Both the position numbers and the translations under genes were made by a program. Source: Owenia fusiformis (lineage: Eukaryota; Annelida; Polychaeta; Sabellida; Oweniidae). Taken from it: DNA of 64,000 bases. The stretch lies in NCBI GenBank assembly GCA_903813345.2, contig CAIIXF020000003.1, forward strand, positions 24,383,248-24,447,247. Reading direction: 5' to 3'. Below are positions 24,771 to 37,690 of this stretch, in pieces. The notes under the pieces are model-generated. The model was not told the DNA's origin. It made no database searches and saw only the letters and a program-made list of their open reading frames with translations. Positions within the stretch are counted from its first letter, which is position 1; each line of letters starts with the position of its first letter.

Positions 24771-25319
24771 TACATTTTTGATTTGGGTATCTTAGTATTC
24801 AATGGAATTATTTAATTATTTTCCTCAAATATTTATTTTTCATCTTATTTTTCATTCAAACATGATGATAGAATCAGATTATACACTCCTTCCATAAGTC
24901 TTGCAAGTCTTCAATTGAAAGCAAATGCCTTTAATTTTGAAATCTTGATTAATGGAAATTTATGACAAAATTGATGAATTTTGTCAAATTGCATAACATA
25001 AACAGGCTTTAGAACGTAATCTGGAATAAAGAAGGGTACATCTAGTTGCCAAACTTATGGGAGGGGGTGTATCTTCAATCAGGGGTCCTGGGAAGAACGT
25101 CAACCTTTGTGGTTACTTTATCCGAGGTAATTTCAATCAATGGAATAATTTGTCATTTCAATCTACGCAGTCCGCCATGATGTTTTTTTAAATAATATAA
25201 ATAAATTGAGATATCCAATGGGTGAGATCTTCATTCAAGATGGCTGATCCCGAAAATTTGAAATATAAACTATTGGGGAAATACCCCATGGTCAAAGTAG
25301 TTCTAGGAGGAGGTATTTA

Positions 25320-25600
25320 GAAAATATGAGATTGCAACCAATCATAAGGGAAACAAACTGGAAATATTTCAAACTATGATCCCCAGCATTCAGAAGCAAT
25401 TAACACAATCCAAGGCCATGGGACATGTCATTTATACTGGATGCAATAAGAAGACATGCTGGAGAATAAATCAAAAAATGATAGCTAATATCCTAACATC
25501 AAAAAATAGATACTGTATTTATACAAACATTCAATGTCAAATTATTTGGGGCATACAAAATCCAGTCTAGTTCATTAGAATGTCAGAGTGTCAACAACGA
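25320..25600 (+). repeat. Dispersed repeat, copy 3
   Basis: Diverged relative of 22450-22850: CATAAGGGAAACAAACTGG near its start, CATTCAATGTCAAATTATTTGGGG and ACAAAATCCAGTCTAGTTC near its end, in the same order. The middle is poorly conserved. Confidence 0.4.
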
Positions 25601-26282
25601 TTAGCAAACCCAGCACCATAAGTCCGTAAAATCAATATATCACAAATGTCATCAGGAGATACATCATCAGATTTCCCTCAAACATCAATGGCATTAACAG
25701 GATCTACCTTAAAAGGTGTTAAGTAAAGCATTGTTACTTATTCAAATCTAGCTGTCATTGATGAAGGGGCTGGTGACGCAAGTGAATGTCTGAACATTTT
25801 CAATTCATGATATTGATCCCATTGAGCTAGGGTCACCATAACCACATTAGTTACAGTCGGATATATCAGTTCCTCCTTATCTTGCGCTTGGAATAGTAGA
25901 AGCTGGAAAATTAACCCACAATGCATGAGATATATTGAAGCGAGAGTAAGTGAGGCACAGCTCAGTGGAGGCAAAATAAGAATAAATAAAAACAGAAAAG
26001 AACAATTTAATAGTAAATTTGGTCATTAGCAAACAAATCTCATCATCCCAAATAATTATCTTACATACTAGGAAACAATGTCTAACACCTCATCTGTCAC
26101 CATTCAGGAAGTATTTAGGATACTGTAGTTTTTATAGTGTTTGAAGTGTGTCCAAATTCTATATGTTATGCTCATTTGATAAGTGTAACACATGGAATTG
26201 TGTTTAGTAGAAGAAAATACCCCATACATGTTACTTAATTCATATACAGTCCGAGATTGGAAACTTCATTTGACTAGAGCTA

Positions 26283-26472
26283 GAAACCACCCTGTGTTAT
26301 TTAATGTGCACCGGTACACAGACATACCAGTACACACCACAGCCTTTTATACTAGCGGTTGACCACTTAGTCAAACACCCTGCATTATACAACGCGCTGA
26401 CACATTGTCATAACTTGGGATCAAACCCAGGGCCAAGTGATAGCAGAAATCTTGGGTCTCCCATTGGCCATA
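26283..26472 (-). mobile_element. tRNA-derived SINE, copy 2 (3'-truncated or diverged)
   Basis: Minus strand. The A-box-like TGGCCAATGGG (26470-26460) and a good B box GGTTTGATCCC (26427-26417) are 43 bases apart, exactly as in the copy at 56297. The body follows with GCAGGGTGTTTGACTAAGTGG, AAAAGGCTGTGGTGTGTAC and TATGTCTGTG, then ACACAGGGTGGTTTCT. The 3' third does not match the other copies well. Confidence 0.75.
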
Positions 26473-26479
26473 TATAGTG

Positions 26480-28069
26480 AGTGTACTATATGGTCTAAAT
26501 GGTGTATTATAATAGGCATACAATGGTTTTTTGAAAGGAAATCTTTTCAATGCGTTTTTCATAATATCTTCAATATGATGAGAACCCAGAATGCATGTGG
26601 CATGTTCATTATCGTAATCATCATGTTTTTGTCATTTTTATGCATCGCCTTTTTTTCATTCCAGCAAAATTTTTCATCAAATCTTTCTCAAATGGTTGGT
26701 TGAATTGTTTATATGGTATATATAAGAGACATAAGTTTATAACAAATCATCTATAATTTGGAAAAGCTGAGGAATTATAAAATGATTAGGGTAATTTTTA
26801 AATATTAATAAGAAAATGAAAGAGATAAAAAGTGATTACGAAGATCAGTATTGCCACATTTCTTTGACATCACTTGACCTTGAGGCAGATATCATTAGTG
26901 TCGTTTAAGATAATGTTGTAATCAGTTTCTGAAATTGGGAAATCTACTTCATTAATAAAGAAATGAAGGTTATGTAAAAAATTGTATCCTAATCTTAGCA
27001 TCATAGGGAAATGATTATCTCACAAAACAACTGTTTAATGGATTAAAAAACAGCATGAATTTGATATTTTATTGAATTATGGATCTTTTATGCTTATTTT
27101 ATAGCCAATGAAGTTATGTTTATGAGCAATATATCTAAGTTTAACTTTGTTATTAGACAAGTTGATTATATCTATATGTTTTTATTTATTATGTGTAGAC
27201 CATAATTATGTACATTGAAACCTATATGAATTGAACACCATTCTAACAGATTCTTTGTCCCATGTTTATTTTCTCAAGTTTCCATGTTGAAAATCGAAAA
27301 ACACCTGATAATATAGATTAGATATGTTTTACTGTACCGGATTGATGTAAACCACTTATACACATAAAATGTTCGTAAATTTCTTCAATAATGTACAAGA
27401 GGAAATGAATTGTTGCTCCTTTTCATTAAAATTAGTGGTTACGTACTAGTATTGCAACAAATGAGAAAAAAATGAACAATGCAGACATGACTGACAGCAG
27501 TGTGATGTAATATGTCTATGTCAATAATCTGCAAAAGGCTAATAAGCCCATATAAAGCAGATATATAATTTAACAATGAGTTCTATATATTAGTTTTTTT
27601 GTGTTGAATAAATAATTTTAAGAATATAATATTGTTTTGATGAAAGATGAGGCAAATAAGTGGAAAACCAAGTGGAAGGATACATGTCATCTAGCATGTG
27701 ATCATTATGACATGTAATAAGTCATATGAAAAGTAGTGCAATTGAATCAGCCATTCTAGAGATGAATGGGTAATAATTGAGAAAAATGTGTTTCAAGTCA
27801 TAAAATAGCTATTGTAAAATCATAAAGAATTGAGCCATGACGAAATTATTAGAAGTCAACATGAACAACAGTTAAAAGAATCATTAATAAAGATAAATGC
27901 CAACTTTCAACAATCAAAATGTTCTGTAATAATATAGAAGATATTTTCAAATATTCGAATGGAGGTGATATGAAGTGTTAGAAAGATGGCAAGATCCCAT
28001 GCACCCCTCCTTTGATTTTAATAAGCCAATATTATTTATAATATATTAAGGTACACAAAAGCAATGTGT
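26480..28069. other. Gene-free AT-rich stretch
   Basis: No coding exon, RNA or bounded element recognised. Open frames are short and AT-driven. Confidence 0.5.
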
Positions 28070-28482
28070 CTTTATTGTCATGTGGTCAATTGGCTGTAAG
28101 GTTTCAATACTTGTGGTCAGTTATTCATCTTCATTGTCATGTGGTCAATAGTGGCTGTAGGGTTTCAATACTTGTGGTCAGTTATTCATCTTCATTGTCA
28201 TGTGGTCAATATTGGCTGTAGGGTTTAAATACTTGTGGTCTGTTATTCGTCTTCATTGTCATGTGGTCAAATGGCTGTAGGGTTTCAATACTTGTGGTCT
28301 GTTATTCATTTTCATTGCCATGTGGTCAATTGGCTGTAGGGTTTCAGTACTTGTGGTCTGTTATTCATCTTCATTGTCATTTGGCCAATTGGCTGTAGGG
28401 TTTCAATACTTGTGGTCTGTTATTCATCTTCATTGCCATGTGGTCAAATGACTGTATGCTCTCAATACTTGTAGGCTGTAAC
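28070..28482 (+). repeat. Minisatellite, 7 units of 59-61 bp
   Basis: Unit starts (TGTCATGTGGTCAA or variants) fall at 28076, 28135, 28196, 28257, 28316, 28375 and 28434. Each unit continues with GGCTGTAGGGTTTCAATACTT and GTGGTC.GTTATTCATCTTCAT. Units differ by a few substitutions and by 1-2-base indels. The last unit decays after about 45 bases. Confidence 0.95.
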
Positions 28483-29195
28483 CTGATTTTGATTTTGCAC
28501 ACTGTTTACAAAACATATTCATTGGATATATGCAAGAGTCATCATTTACATCCTATACATAATTTGTAACTGCAAATCAGCACCTATAATGTGGCACTTA
28601 GTATTGCAATTTTAGGGAAGTGTTTTTTAGAATTCCGCATTTATTCTCTAATTATCATATCATAGTCTGATAGAACAAAAATGTAATTCCATTTGATGTT
28701 GCATAGATCTCTATTTCCAGAGATAAATACTGCATCAATTTTACTTTGATGTTAAAATGGTTGACTATTTGTCATTTGATTAGGAAAAGTGGTGAAAAGC
28801 AAGGCAACCTGGATCAAAAATTTGTTTGAAGCTTAATTCATTTTAATCACAAATATACTGAAAGATATGTTACATTTGTATAGATATTTGAATATTCAAT
28901 TTGTAAGAAGTGTATATCCCCATATTCTAAATTCACACTTCCTCTTAATCTGTCATTTCTTATCTCTTCTTATGTTAGATCCTAGAATGGAGTCTTCAAT
29001 GTTACTTCATTTGATCTTTTCATATCGCATGTTTACCTTATTTGTGATATACTCAAGTGTTTTAGACCTACATGAGAGACCTTTCAAGTTTGTTTATTTA
29101 AAATGTTAAGAATAAATTGTCATATAACCAAATAATCTACAGTGTGGGTTAATAGGGAAGTACTTGTTTGACATGAGAATTGATTGATTACATCA
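28483..29195. other. AT-rich stretch without recognised features
   Basis: No gene or repeat boundary supported. An 80-codon open frame at 28867-29109 has no recognisable domain and is AT-driven. Confidence 0.5.
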
Positions 29196-29311
29196 ATCGT
29201 TGATTTAATTCCTCACTTAAGTTACAGAAATGGTTTGGGTTAAAAGTGCAAATCTTAACTGTTTTTCGAAATACCATTTCTGTAACTTAAGTGAGGAATT
29301 AAATCGACGAT
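29196..29311. repeat. 116-bp foldback with 38-bp near-perfect arms
   Basis: Left arm 29196-29233 (ATCGTTGATTTAATTCCTCA, continuing) and right arm 29274-29311 are complementary with a single mismatch. The loop is 40 bases. It could be a short MITE or a hairpin RNA precursor. No target duplication is evident. Confidence 0.85.
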
Positions 29312-31679
29312 TCTGTTGTCTTCTGAACTATTTGTTCGCAAATATGTACATTTTCTTAAACATATGATACTGATACACGTTTGTGTTAAAAATGTCATGG
29401 GAATTCTGCCTACAACGTGTGAAATAAGGTAAAAATCGTATATTCAATGTTCCAACATTTTGTTACCGAAACAGTACCAGCATAATCGAGTGGATCACCA
29501 GTGGATTAGATAAAAAACTGACACAATTAAGAATTTCAAGTGTTGAGTAATTGGTCATTCTGCACAAGTGAATTTTTTATTGTTTTTACTTTAGTTGATA
29601 TGATTGAACTCTATCTTTGCTGACATTAAATGACCCGAAATGCTTGAATGCACCACTAATCCTCTTTCGTGTTTTTAAATTGATTTGCTACAGAAATGAC
29701 ATGCTGCTCACAGTAGATGTCCAACTTCTAGACATAACATTCATTTATCCTGACAATGAGGTGCACGTGCAAGCACACTTTTGAGGAAGGAAAAACAAGT
29801 CTAGGCATCTTTATCAGGGATGGGTTTTCAATCACTTAGCATGTGAATGTTCATTTCTGTTGAAATTTATGCAACAACATATTGAATTTCTAAGTGGAAT
29901 GATGAAAACCATAAAACTTTGACTGAATTCCCGTATTACATCACAGGAGCTTAAAATGTATTTCCCTGGGCATATTGTTGTCGGGATTTGAATGGGTGCC
30001 ACGTAAGTAGACAAAATACTGCTCAGGAAAGCTAATGCACAGGTTTCAAACTTATTACTGTACAAACTTGTTATTACTTACACAAATGTTTGCATCATGA
30101 AAATAATGAAACAAATATTTCTTTACAAAGATTTGTTGATTATTCAAGATGTAGAAACTCCCCTAACTATAAATCTGGGTCCTTTATATATGTCATCTAA
30201 CCACCAAACATAGCCTGAAGTTTGTCAATTAGTACATGTTTCATTCACTTCAAAATTGCAAAATGGAAAAGATTAGATTTGGAGTAAAAATAATCTAACT
30301 TGTCAATCATCTACTTGGAGCCCAAACTACTGTAGTAACTTTATATCATTATAAAATTACTTATCACATCACATACTTATCTCCAATATAACCATGCGCT
30401 TTCAACTAGAAGATGAATATAAATGCTGTCTTACTTACCTCTTTATATATATTTACAGTTTTTGGTCCTCTCCCTTTGGCACTTGTGCTTGATATTTCTA
30501 TACTGATTATTTTTTACTTTAATATGAAGCTGTGTGAAGCTTGTTTTTATATCTTATAGGTTGAATGACTTTCTATCAGAAAACTGCATTTAAGGATGTT
30601 TTATTTACTTATTCTATATGGCGTCAATAAAAAGCTACAAAGTCAATAAGGCTGGAACTTTTGAAGTTGATAAAACATCAGCAAATATGAGTAAACATTT
30701 TATTCAATACCCTGTCTTTAGAATACATAGGTTAGGTTCATAGTTATATATGTTCTAGCTCATCGAAACATGGTAACCTAAGTACTTTTTTGCCTCAAAA
30801 GTGATTTTACGAATTAATGAACGTGTATTGAAATATGACATACAGAATACTTATCTTAGATATTCTTATCATCAAAAAGGATACATGAGTAAAGATGGCC
30901 CCCAATGATTCTTTTGATCATTGATACATAACTTTAAGCTTTTATCAGGTAGTCACCTATGAATAAATTTTATGTTAGCGTATCTTATACTATATTTGAT
31001 AAGTACAAGTAATAAAATAACTGATGTTTTCACGATGGTTAATGTTTCTTGAAAATATTATGAAAATTGCTTTTATGTTGGCGAAGATCTGTTCACTTTA
31101 TCATCCTTGCCTACATGTATTCGTAGTTCTACCCAGTATTGCAATCCATCAACAGTATCTACTGCTTCAGAAAAACACATATACAAAATATTTCCAGTAT
31201 TATACAAATACCGCATGATCAGGAGCTGGATATGGCCAGAATACCTATTTCCAAAAAATGTTTTCCTATATATGGAATGAAAAGTGTTATCCCTGGGATG
31301 TTTTCATTTACACAATGTTTTATTGCATCATACACAAGTTTGACTAATAAAAGTTTTTAAAATGATTAGGTACACTACTTATTTCTTATGTTTGGCAAAG
31401 AATATGTGTATTTATTTGAGGTATACTCAAGTTGTACTGAAATGAAATTCTAAACTGGACCGTCTCCTGCCAGGTATTGAAGTAAATACCTGACACTTTT
31501 CGCAAAAGGTTCAAGTATTTTAAAAAAATGGACAGGTTTTTAAAAAATCCAGGTGTGGCCAAATTACCCACAGCTTAGAACCAATCAGATTTCAGTATCT
31601 AGACAAGGTTCATAATGGTAGTTATTATGGCATACATCAACATGAATATGTATTTAATTCACAAGCAATAACTTTTTAT
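29312..31679. other. Gene-free AT-rich stretch
   Basis: No coding exon, RNA gene or bounded repeat recognised. Several open frames of 60-75 codons on both strands look random. Confidence 0.5.
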
Positions 31680-32490
31680 ATGATTTATTGCTGCTTGTCA
31701 CAAGCTTTTCCCCTCATTATTGCATATGAAGATGGCTTAGAGAAAGTTAAATGAAATTGTGAGATAAATATAATGTGATTTATTGCTACTTTCACAGCCT
31801 CATATAATACACTTACTGAAGAAACCTGCAATAGTAATAACTTTTTCCCTCATTATTGCATATGGAGATAGCTTAAAGAAAGTTAATGAAATTGTGATTG
31901 GTATGGAATAAATATAATGTGATTTATTGCTACTTTCACAGCCACATATAATACACTTACTGAAGAAACCTGCAATAGTAATAGCTTTTTCCTTCATTGA
32001 GATAGCTAAGAGAAAGTTAAATGAAATTGTGATCGGTATGGAATAAATGTAATTGTGATTTATTGCTACTTGTGGCAGCCTCGTATAATACACTTACTGA
32101 AGAAACCTGCAATAGTAATAGCTTTTTCCCTCATTATTGCATATGGAGATAGCTTAAAGAAAGTTAATGAAATTGTGATTGGTATGGAATAATTAATGTA
32201 ATGTGATTTATTGCTACTTTTGGCAGCCTCGTATAATACACTTACTGAAGAAACCTGCAATAGTAATAGCTTTTTCCCTCATTATTGCATATGGAGATGG
32301 CTTAGAGAAAGTTAATGAAATTGTGATTGGTATGGAATAAATATAATGTGATTTATTGCTTCTTGTCACAGCCTCATATAATACACTTACTGAAGAAACC
32401 TGCAATAGTAATAGCTTTTTCCCTCATTATTGCATATGAAGATGGCTTAGAGAAAGTTAAATGAAATTGTGATTGTGATTGGAATGAATG
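31680..32490 (+). repeat. Tandem array, about 5.5 units of ~145 bp
   Basis: TGATTTATTGCTACTTTCAC (or a variant) starts units at 31776, 31920, 32056, 32204 and 32349, preceded by a shorter copy from about 31680. Each unit contains ATAATACACTTACTGAAGAA, CCTCATTATTGCATATGGAG and GAAATTGTGATTGGTATGG. Unit lengths are 144, 136, 148 and 145 bp. The minus-strand open frames repeating a Thr-Ile-Ala-Gly-Phe-Phe motif are read-outs of the array, not genes. Confidence 0.95.
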
Positions 32491-34086
32491 TAATTACATT
32501 CTTTATCTTTTCCATTCTTTTGTTCGTAATATAAGTGTCGGAAATGCACATGTCATTTGTACAAAGGCTTATCACAAAATCTATTAACAAAATCATGCTG
32601 ACTTAAAGACATTGCAAAGTACGATACATAAAACATAATAGACTCAATGAATGTACAGTGTGGCTCAATAAAAATGTTACAAATAAAAAAAAATGTCATA
32701 TTTTACCTAAAATGTACTTGAAGAGCAAGCTCTCTCAATTAATTTGACACCAGCGGATTCATAATTCCTCCATGGTTGACTGCAAAGGATTGAAATCTGA
32801 TTTGTGCCAACTTCTCAGTGGTTGAACATGTCTTGCCTTTCCTCAATGCCATTCCAAGATTCCAATGCTAGCAGAATGGTCGGCCTGTGTGTTCCCTTAT
32901 AAAAAATTCAACCTTGAAAGTCCGAATTTAAACCGTTGCACAATCATTGTACAATCATTGATCCGATCATTTATGCAACCATGCCAACCGTTACGATGCA
33001 ACCATTACAATTTTGGTTGTAAACTCATTGAAATGTTTCAATCATATGTAACCATTGTAAACGCTTGACAATTTTAGTTGCATTTCTTGCAACCGTTTCA
33101 ATCGAATGCAACCCTTTAAAACTATGGCAATTTTATCTCAATACAACATAAAATAATTATCTTGCTCTTTAAAAAATATATTTCAAATGTGTGTATTTCA
33201 TGCATACTGTACATGTCAGAATTTAAATGGTTTGATCAAAAAGATATTTAAAGTATTGAAATAGTTAAGTAAACTTGTCTTGTGAATGAAAATATATTGA
33301 ACCAATTTTCATCTAACTTTGAAGGATGGTGATTGTCTAACTCACATGTATATTATCTAGATAACAGCAATGCTTAGGCATAGCAAATCCCCCTCGCTGT
33401 CATGACTATCATTTTTACAAAATCACTTCACTACAAATTATTGCAAAATCATTTGAAAAAAATTTTGATTGGGTCAAGTCTTGGATTTTACACTTCACCT
33501 TGCAATCATCGCAATTATAAAGGAAGGAAGATGTGTCTGGAAGGAAGAAATCCTTCAATGGGAAGATAATCTGTTTTGATTTGATATTTTTGATTTGATA
33601 GAGAAAATGCAATCAGACATTACAGGATGTGTTTTAAATAATTAAGTCGATAAGCATAACTTAAAAAACTCTGATTACAGTTAGACTCAGTCTATCTAGT
33701 TTGATTAGAGTCTGCTTTGAAGGATGTGTCTAAAGAAACTTTATTAATCCATTAATCCATAAACAAAACAAAAATAATTCGGCAAGGCAAAACAAACCTT
33801 ATTATATCAGTTTGATTAGAGTCTGCTATAAAGGAAGCATCCTATGTAATTTTAATTATTCCATACACAGAACTTGATAAATAATTTGCCAAAGAAAATC
33901 TCCCATATTTTCCTCCAGATTTTTCCAAGTTTAGAGTTTTGAAAAATAAGCCCTGTTTTTGGTTTTTATTTTTTAATCATCAACACATATCATTTAAATT
34001 GAAAACACTTTTCAGTACAAATGCTCTGCCCTAGTGAAGTAAAACCATGGACTTTCAATCTATTGAATGCCTATGGTAAAACAAAC

Positions 34087-34581
34087 TACTGTAGATTTGG
34101 TTAATTTGGCGCTACTTAATTTGGCGATTTTGCCATTTTTGGCATATTGGCGGCTATTTAATTTGGCGGATATGCAAAAAAATGTTAATGGAATGTTAAA
34201 CTTACGCACTGTTTGCGAATTACCATGTAAATGGGCATGTTTGGCTATGTTCATTTTTTCTTTTGAGGACCACTGGCGATATTCACCACGTTTGTACATT
34301 TTTGTGAGATCATCCTTTACATTTTACACCTCAATTGATCCTGCTACTTTTCCCTGAGTATAAATGAGTGACTGACCAGTTCTGAGCCAATTTATGAGAG
34401 ACATTTTTTCATATTTTTGGAAAAAATAAACCGGAAGTGACCTAAATACACTGGACGAAATACCCTAGATGATTCCCGGGGATTTATTCTAAATTTTGGC
34501 GGAGATTTATATTGGTGAATTTTTCAATTTCGCCAAATTCGCCAAATTAAAGCGGGCGCCAAATTAACCCAATCTACAGTA
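34087..34581. mobile_element. TA-flanked MITE nested in the 3.3-kb element
   Basis: CTGTAGATTTGGTTAATTTG starts at 34089 and its near-exact complement ends at 34579, each flanked by TA, which suggests Tc1/mariner-type insertion. The motif AATTTGGCG is repeated inside both ends (about four times left, three right). The open frames on both strands across it (80-96 codons) are read-outs of the repeat. Confidence 0.8.
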
Positions 34582-34722
34582 AATAAAAATGAAATAAAAA
34601 ATTCTGAAAATATTATTTGCAGTTTCATATACTTGCTATTTGAGATTTCTCAGCACTTATTGAAGTAATTGAATAAAGAAATAAACCCTCAAAAATCTGA
34701 AAACACTTTTTAAATTTTAACT

Positions 34723-34741
34723 CCCCCCCCCCCCCCCCCCC
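34723..34741. repeat. Poly(C) run of 19
   Basis: An uninterrupted C run inside the 3.3-kb element. Its length is likely to vary and is prone to assembly error. Confidence 0.9.
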
Positions 34742-34836
34742 TCTGCATGAAATAGATAATTAAAATAAATATATAGTGTAACACAAGATGAAAATAGATA
34801 TAACAGAAACTAGGACTATGAACCCTTTTTCTGGTC

Positions 34837-34929
34837 AAGCATTTTAATTAGCCGTTCAACCGTTTTAATTAGCTGTTCAACCGTTTTAATTAGCTGTTCA
34901 ACCGTTTTAATTGGCTGTTCAAGCATTTT
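34837..34929 (+). repeat. 21-bp minisatellite, about 4.4 units
   Basis: CCGTTTTAATTAGCTGTTCAA repeated with one or two substitutions per unit, flanked by diverged end units (AGCATTTTAATT and AGCATTTTGATT). Confidence 0.9.
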
Positions 34930-36187
34930 GATTTTCTTAAACCCATGAGAATATCAATATGTAGTAGGTATTGTTGTGTTGAGCATTGTTATAAAAAATA
35001 TTTGCCAAGAAAGAACATGGTAATTAAATCTGTTGTGAATAATGTGTTTCACACATAATATACAGGTGTTAACTACACATGGATACATTTGAAGACCCAT
35101 TTTGCTGGGGGGGGGGGCTGACTACTTGCCTGTTCATTGTATATAAACTTTTGCGGGGGTCCTGAGCTAAACCCTCCGATATCAATATGTTCCCAAACCA
35201 ATCTATTTGTATATCATGGGTATAGCAATAATCCATCTACCTTGACAAAATTTTACTGAAATTATTAATTCAGATGTTTTCCATTGAAACTGTGTAAATT
35301 AAGTCTTTGGTGCCTGAATGCATTATTACTACAAAAACATTTTCACTAAATAAAGCAATCAACTTGTGATTACATGTTTGTATTATTTTGTACATCATAC
35401 CCTGCTTCTTTTGATCATACATGTATATCAGTCTAATCATGAACAAAAACAATGGTGTCTCATCTTGTAATTTTGTTAAGTTTAAAGGAAATCTTAAGAT
35501 TTTCCTTGGTCAATTTCTTAACCAAATTGGAATTTTGCTCAATTCTTTTCATTAACATTAAAAATAAATTATTTTGGCAATATCAGATAACGGGAAATAA
35601 ACACTAGATATTGTACTTTTAATTGTGCAAATAATGGAAATGACAGAGAACATAAATTATCATATGCCATTGAGTGGAAAACTAGTCTGGTATTGCATTC
35701 CTAAATCCATACTGGAGAAAGAAACATATGAACATGAATTTAGTAATTTACTATAATAAACATGCATGTATGTTTGCTGAAAAAATATCCTAATATACTG
35801 TTGTTGAATAGAGGTAGATTCAAATCCTTACTTAAAGATAATTTTAATTCAAGTAAAATGATTACTTTTTTGGAACGATACTAATTCAGGATGGTTGCAG
35901 GGGTTGAACTATGTAATCATTGAACAAAACGTATTGCAACCATTTACATTTCAATGTGAAATGGTTGCAGTTTACAATGGTTGCAGATTACAATGATTGT
36001 ATAGAAATGGTTGCGCAGTCATTGAAAAAGAGTTGACTTTGTTTGGTTGAACGCAATGGTTGCACAATGATTGCTTATCACCGTACAATGGTTTTTCCTT
36101 TGATCTTAGTAGTTGAAACAATCAGTATTCAATGATTGATGGAAACGGTTTAAATTCGGACTTTCAAGGTTGAATTTTTTATAAGGG

Positions 36188-37280
36188 TTGACAACAGGAT
36201 GGCACCCCTCCTCAAAGGTGAAGGGCCGTGACAGAACTCTTTGGAAATTGGATCAATTGCATTGAATAACACATTTGAGTGGTCCCCAAGATCTCCCTAG
36301 TTAACTTCCCTGGATTAAACATATGGGGCCACCTAAAGACCAATATCTTAACAGCACTCCCAATTGATCTAAATGAACCTTGTAAAAGAATATTTGATAA
36401 AGTCAGTGTGGTATGACAAGAAAGGGAACTCATCACACATGCTTGTAGGGACATGTTGAGACAAGAGCATGCTTGCGTAGATAGGCACAGTGGCAATGTT
36501 ACGAAAAACACATGGGAAAATTTGCAGAATGAATAAGTAAAATGTTGAAGAAGAAGGGAATAAGGACCCATCATACATAAATTGATCCTATCAATATGCA
36601 GACCAATGATAAAAGGGGATCATCTTTATGTGTAGAGAGGATCACTGAGCAATAGTATATTTACCATCACCATTTTAAACATTAGCAAGATTCATGTAAA
36701 ATATATTTAACAATCAATTAAAAATCTCAATGTCTTGCCATCACGAGGGAACATTTCCTATAATCATGAAATAATCTTGATCTATCAAGCTAACTGATAA
36801 GACATGATGGACTTGACATGCAGTGTAAATAGCCCATGTTTAAATGATTACAACTCTCACTGGTAACAGTGATTCATTGTGTTTCTATCAGACATAACTT
36901 GATTGTAGACATCATCTTGGCATGTATCAAGACAAATCAAGCATGATGTTTACACCATGAGGGTTGTAAAAATGATAACCTTGTCTGTAACCACATTGCT
37001 GTTTTTATTTGCAATGTGCAATTTTAGAAAAACAAGTTTGCTAGCTTGATAATTTTTTCTTTCTTTAGATTAAGAGTTCCTGTTGATATCCTTATTTGGA
37101 ACCCCCAAAGAGGCATTATCATTGCATAACACTGAAAAGGAGGAATTAGTGTTAGGATTTGGTTTACTACATAGAAACTACACAAAATAATTATAATTGT
37201 ACTTATAGCCTAGTTGAAAACCCACTAGATCTTTTTAGACATTTTTATCTATAAAAATCTTTGGAAAATGATGTTTTATT
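36188..37280. other. Stretch without recognised gene
   Basis: Between two mobile elements. A 120-codon minus-strand open frame (36212-36574) overlaps another in a second frame, shows no domain I recognise and has biased, low-information content. I do not call it a gene. Confidence 0.45.
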
Positions 37281-37318
37281 ATCCCATCGAACGAAGTTCC
37301 GAGGGATATAGGGAACGC

Positions 37319-37383
37319 CTCCGTCCGTCCGTCCGTCCGTCCGTCCGTCCGTCCGTCCGTCCGTACGTCCGTCCGTCCGTCCG
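37319..37383. repeat. (CCGT)n microsatellite
   Basis: About 16 units with one CCGTA variant, in the 5' part of the element at 37281. It produces a spurious Arg-Pro-Ser-Val open frame. Confidence 0.95.
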
Positions 37384-37690
37384 GGCAATAACTCAAATAC
37401 CGTTGGCCCGATTTTGTTCATATTTTGTACACATATACCCTATGAGGGTAGAAGTTCTGCTCGAAAGCCGATTTTCAAAATGGCCGCTCATTTCAAAATG
37501 GCGGCCATTTTAGTGCCGATTTTACAGTAATTTAGGTGCAATATGTAAAACTGTCATAGCAATATGTTTTAAATGTAAAAAAATTATAAAGGACATTAAT
37601 AAAGCTACAAATGTAGATATTAAAAAAGCACATGGCAGCCATCTTGAAAAATGGCGGCGTTTACTCGTTATTTTACGATTTTTGCTGTAA

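Larger units (their letters stand above)
32894..36187. mobile_element. 3.3-kb DNA-transposon-like element with perfect 44-bp inverted ends
   Basis: The left end 32894-32937 (starts CCCTTATAAAAAATTCAACC) and right end 36144-36187 are exact inverted copies over 44 bp. Both ends carry clusters of a subterminal motif: GCAACCATT/GCAACCGTT forms on the plus strand at 32970-33115, and mostly the complement AATGGTTGCA at 35890-36070. No transposase frame is visible, so it is non-autonomous or gutted. A MITE (34087-34581), a poly(C) run and a 21-bp minisatellite lie inside. A flanking TT on both sides is the only possible target duplication. Superfamily unassigned. Confidence 0.85.

Noticed and set aside
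28070-28482. CRISPR-like array
   Set aside because: The whole 60-bp unit repeats, with no unique spacers, and the context is eukaryotic.
31800-32405. Three overlapping minus-strand frames sharing a Thr-Ile-Ala-Gly-Phe-Phe motif
   Set aside because: They are read-outs of the ~145-bp tandem array.
36212-36574. 120-codon minus-strand open frame
   Set aside because: It overlaps another long frame in a different phase, has no recognisable domain, and has no promoter or splice context.
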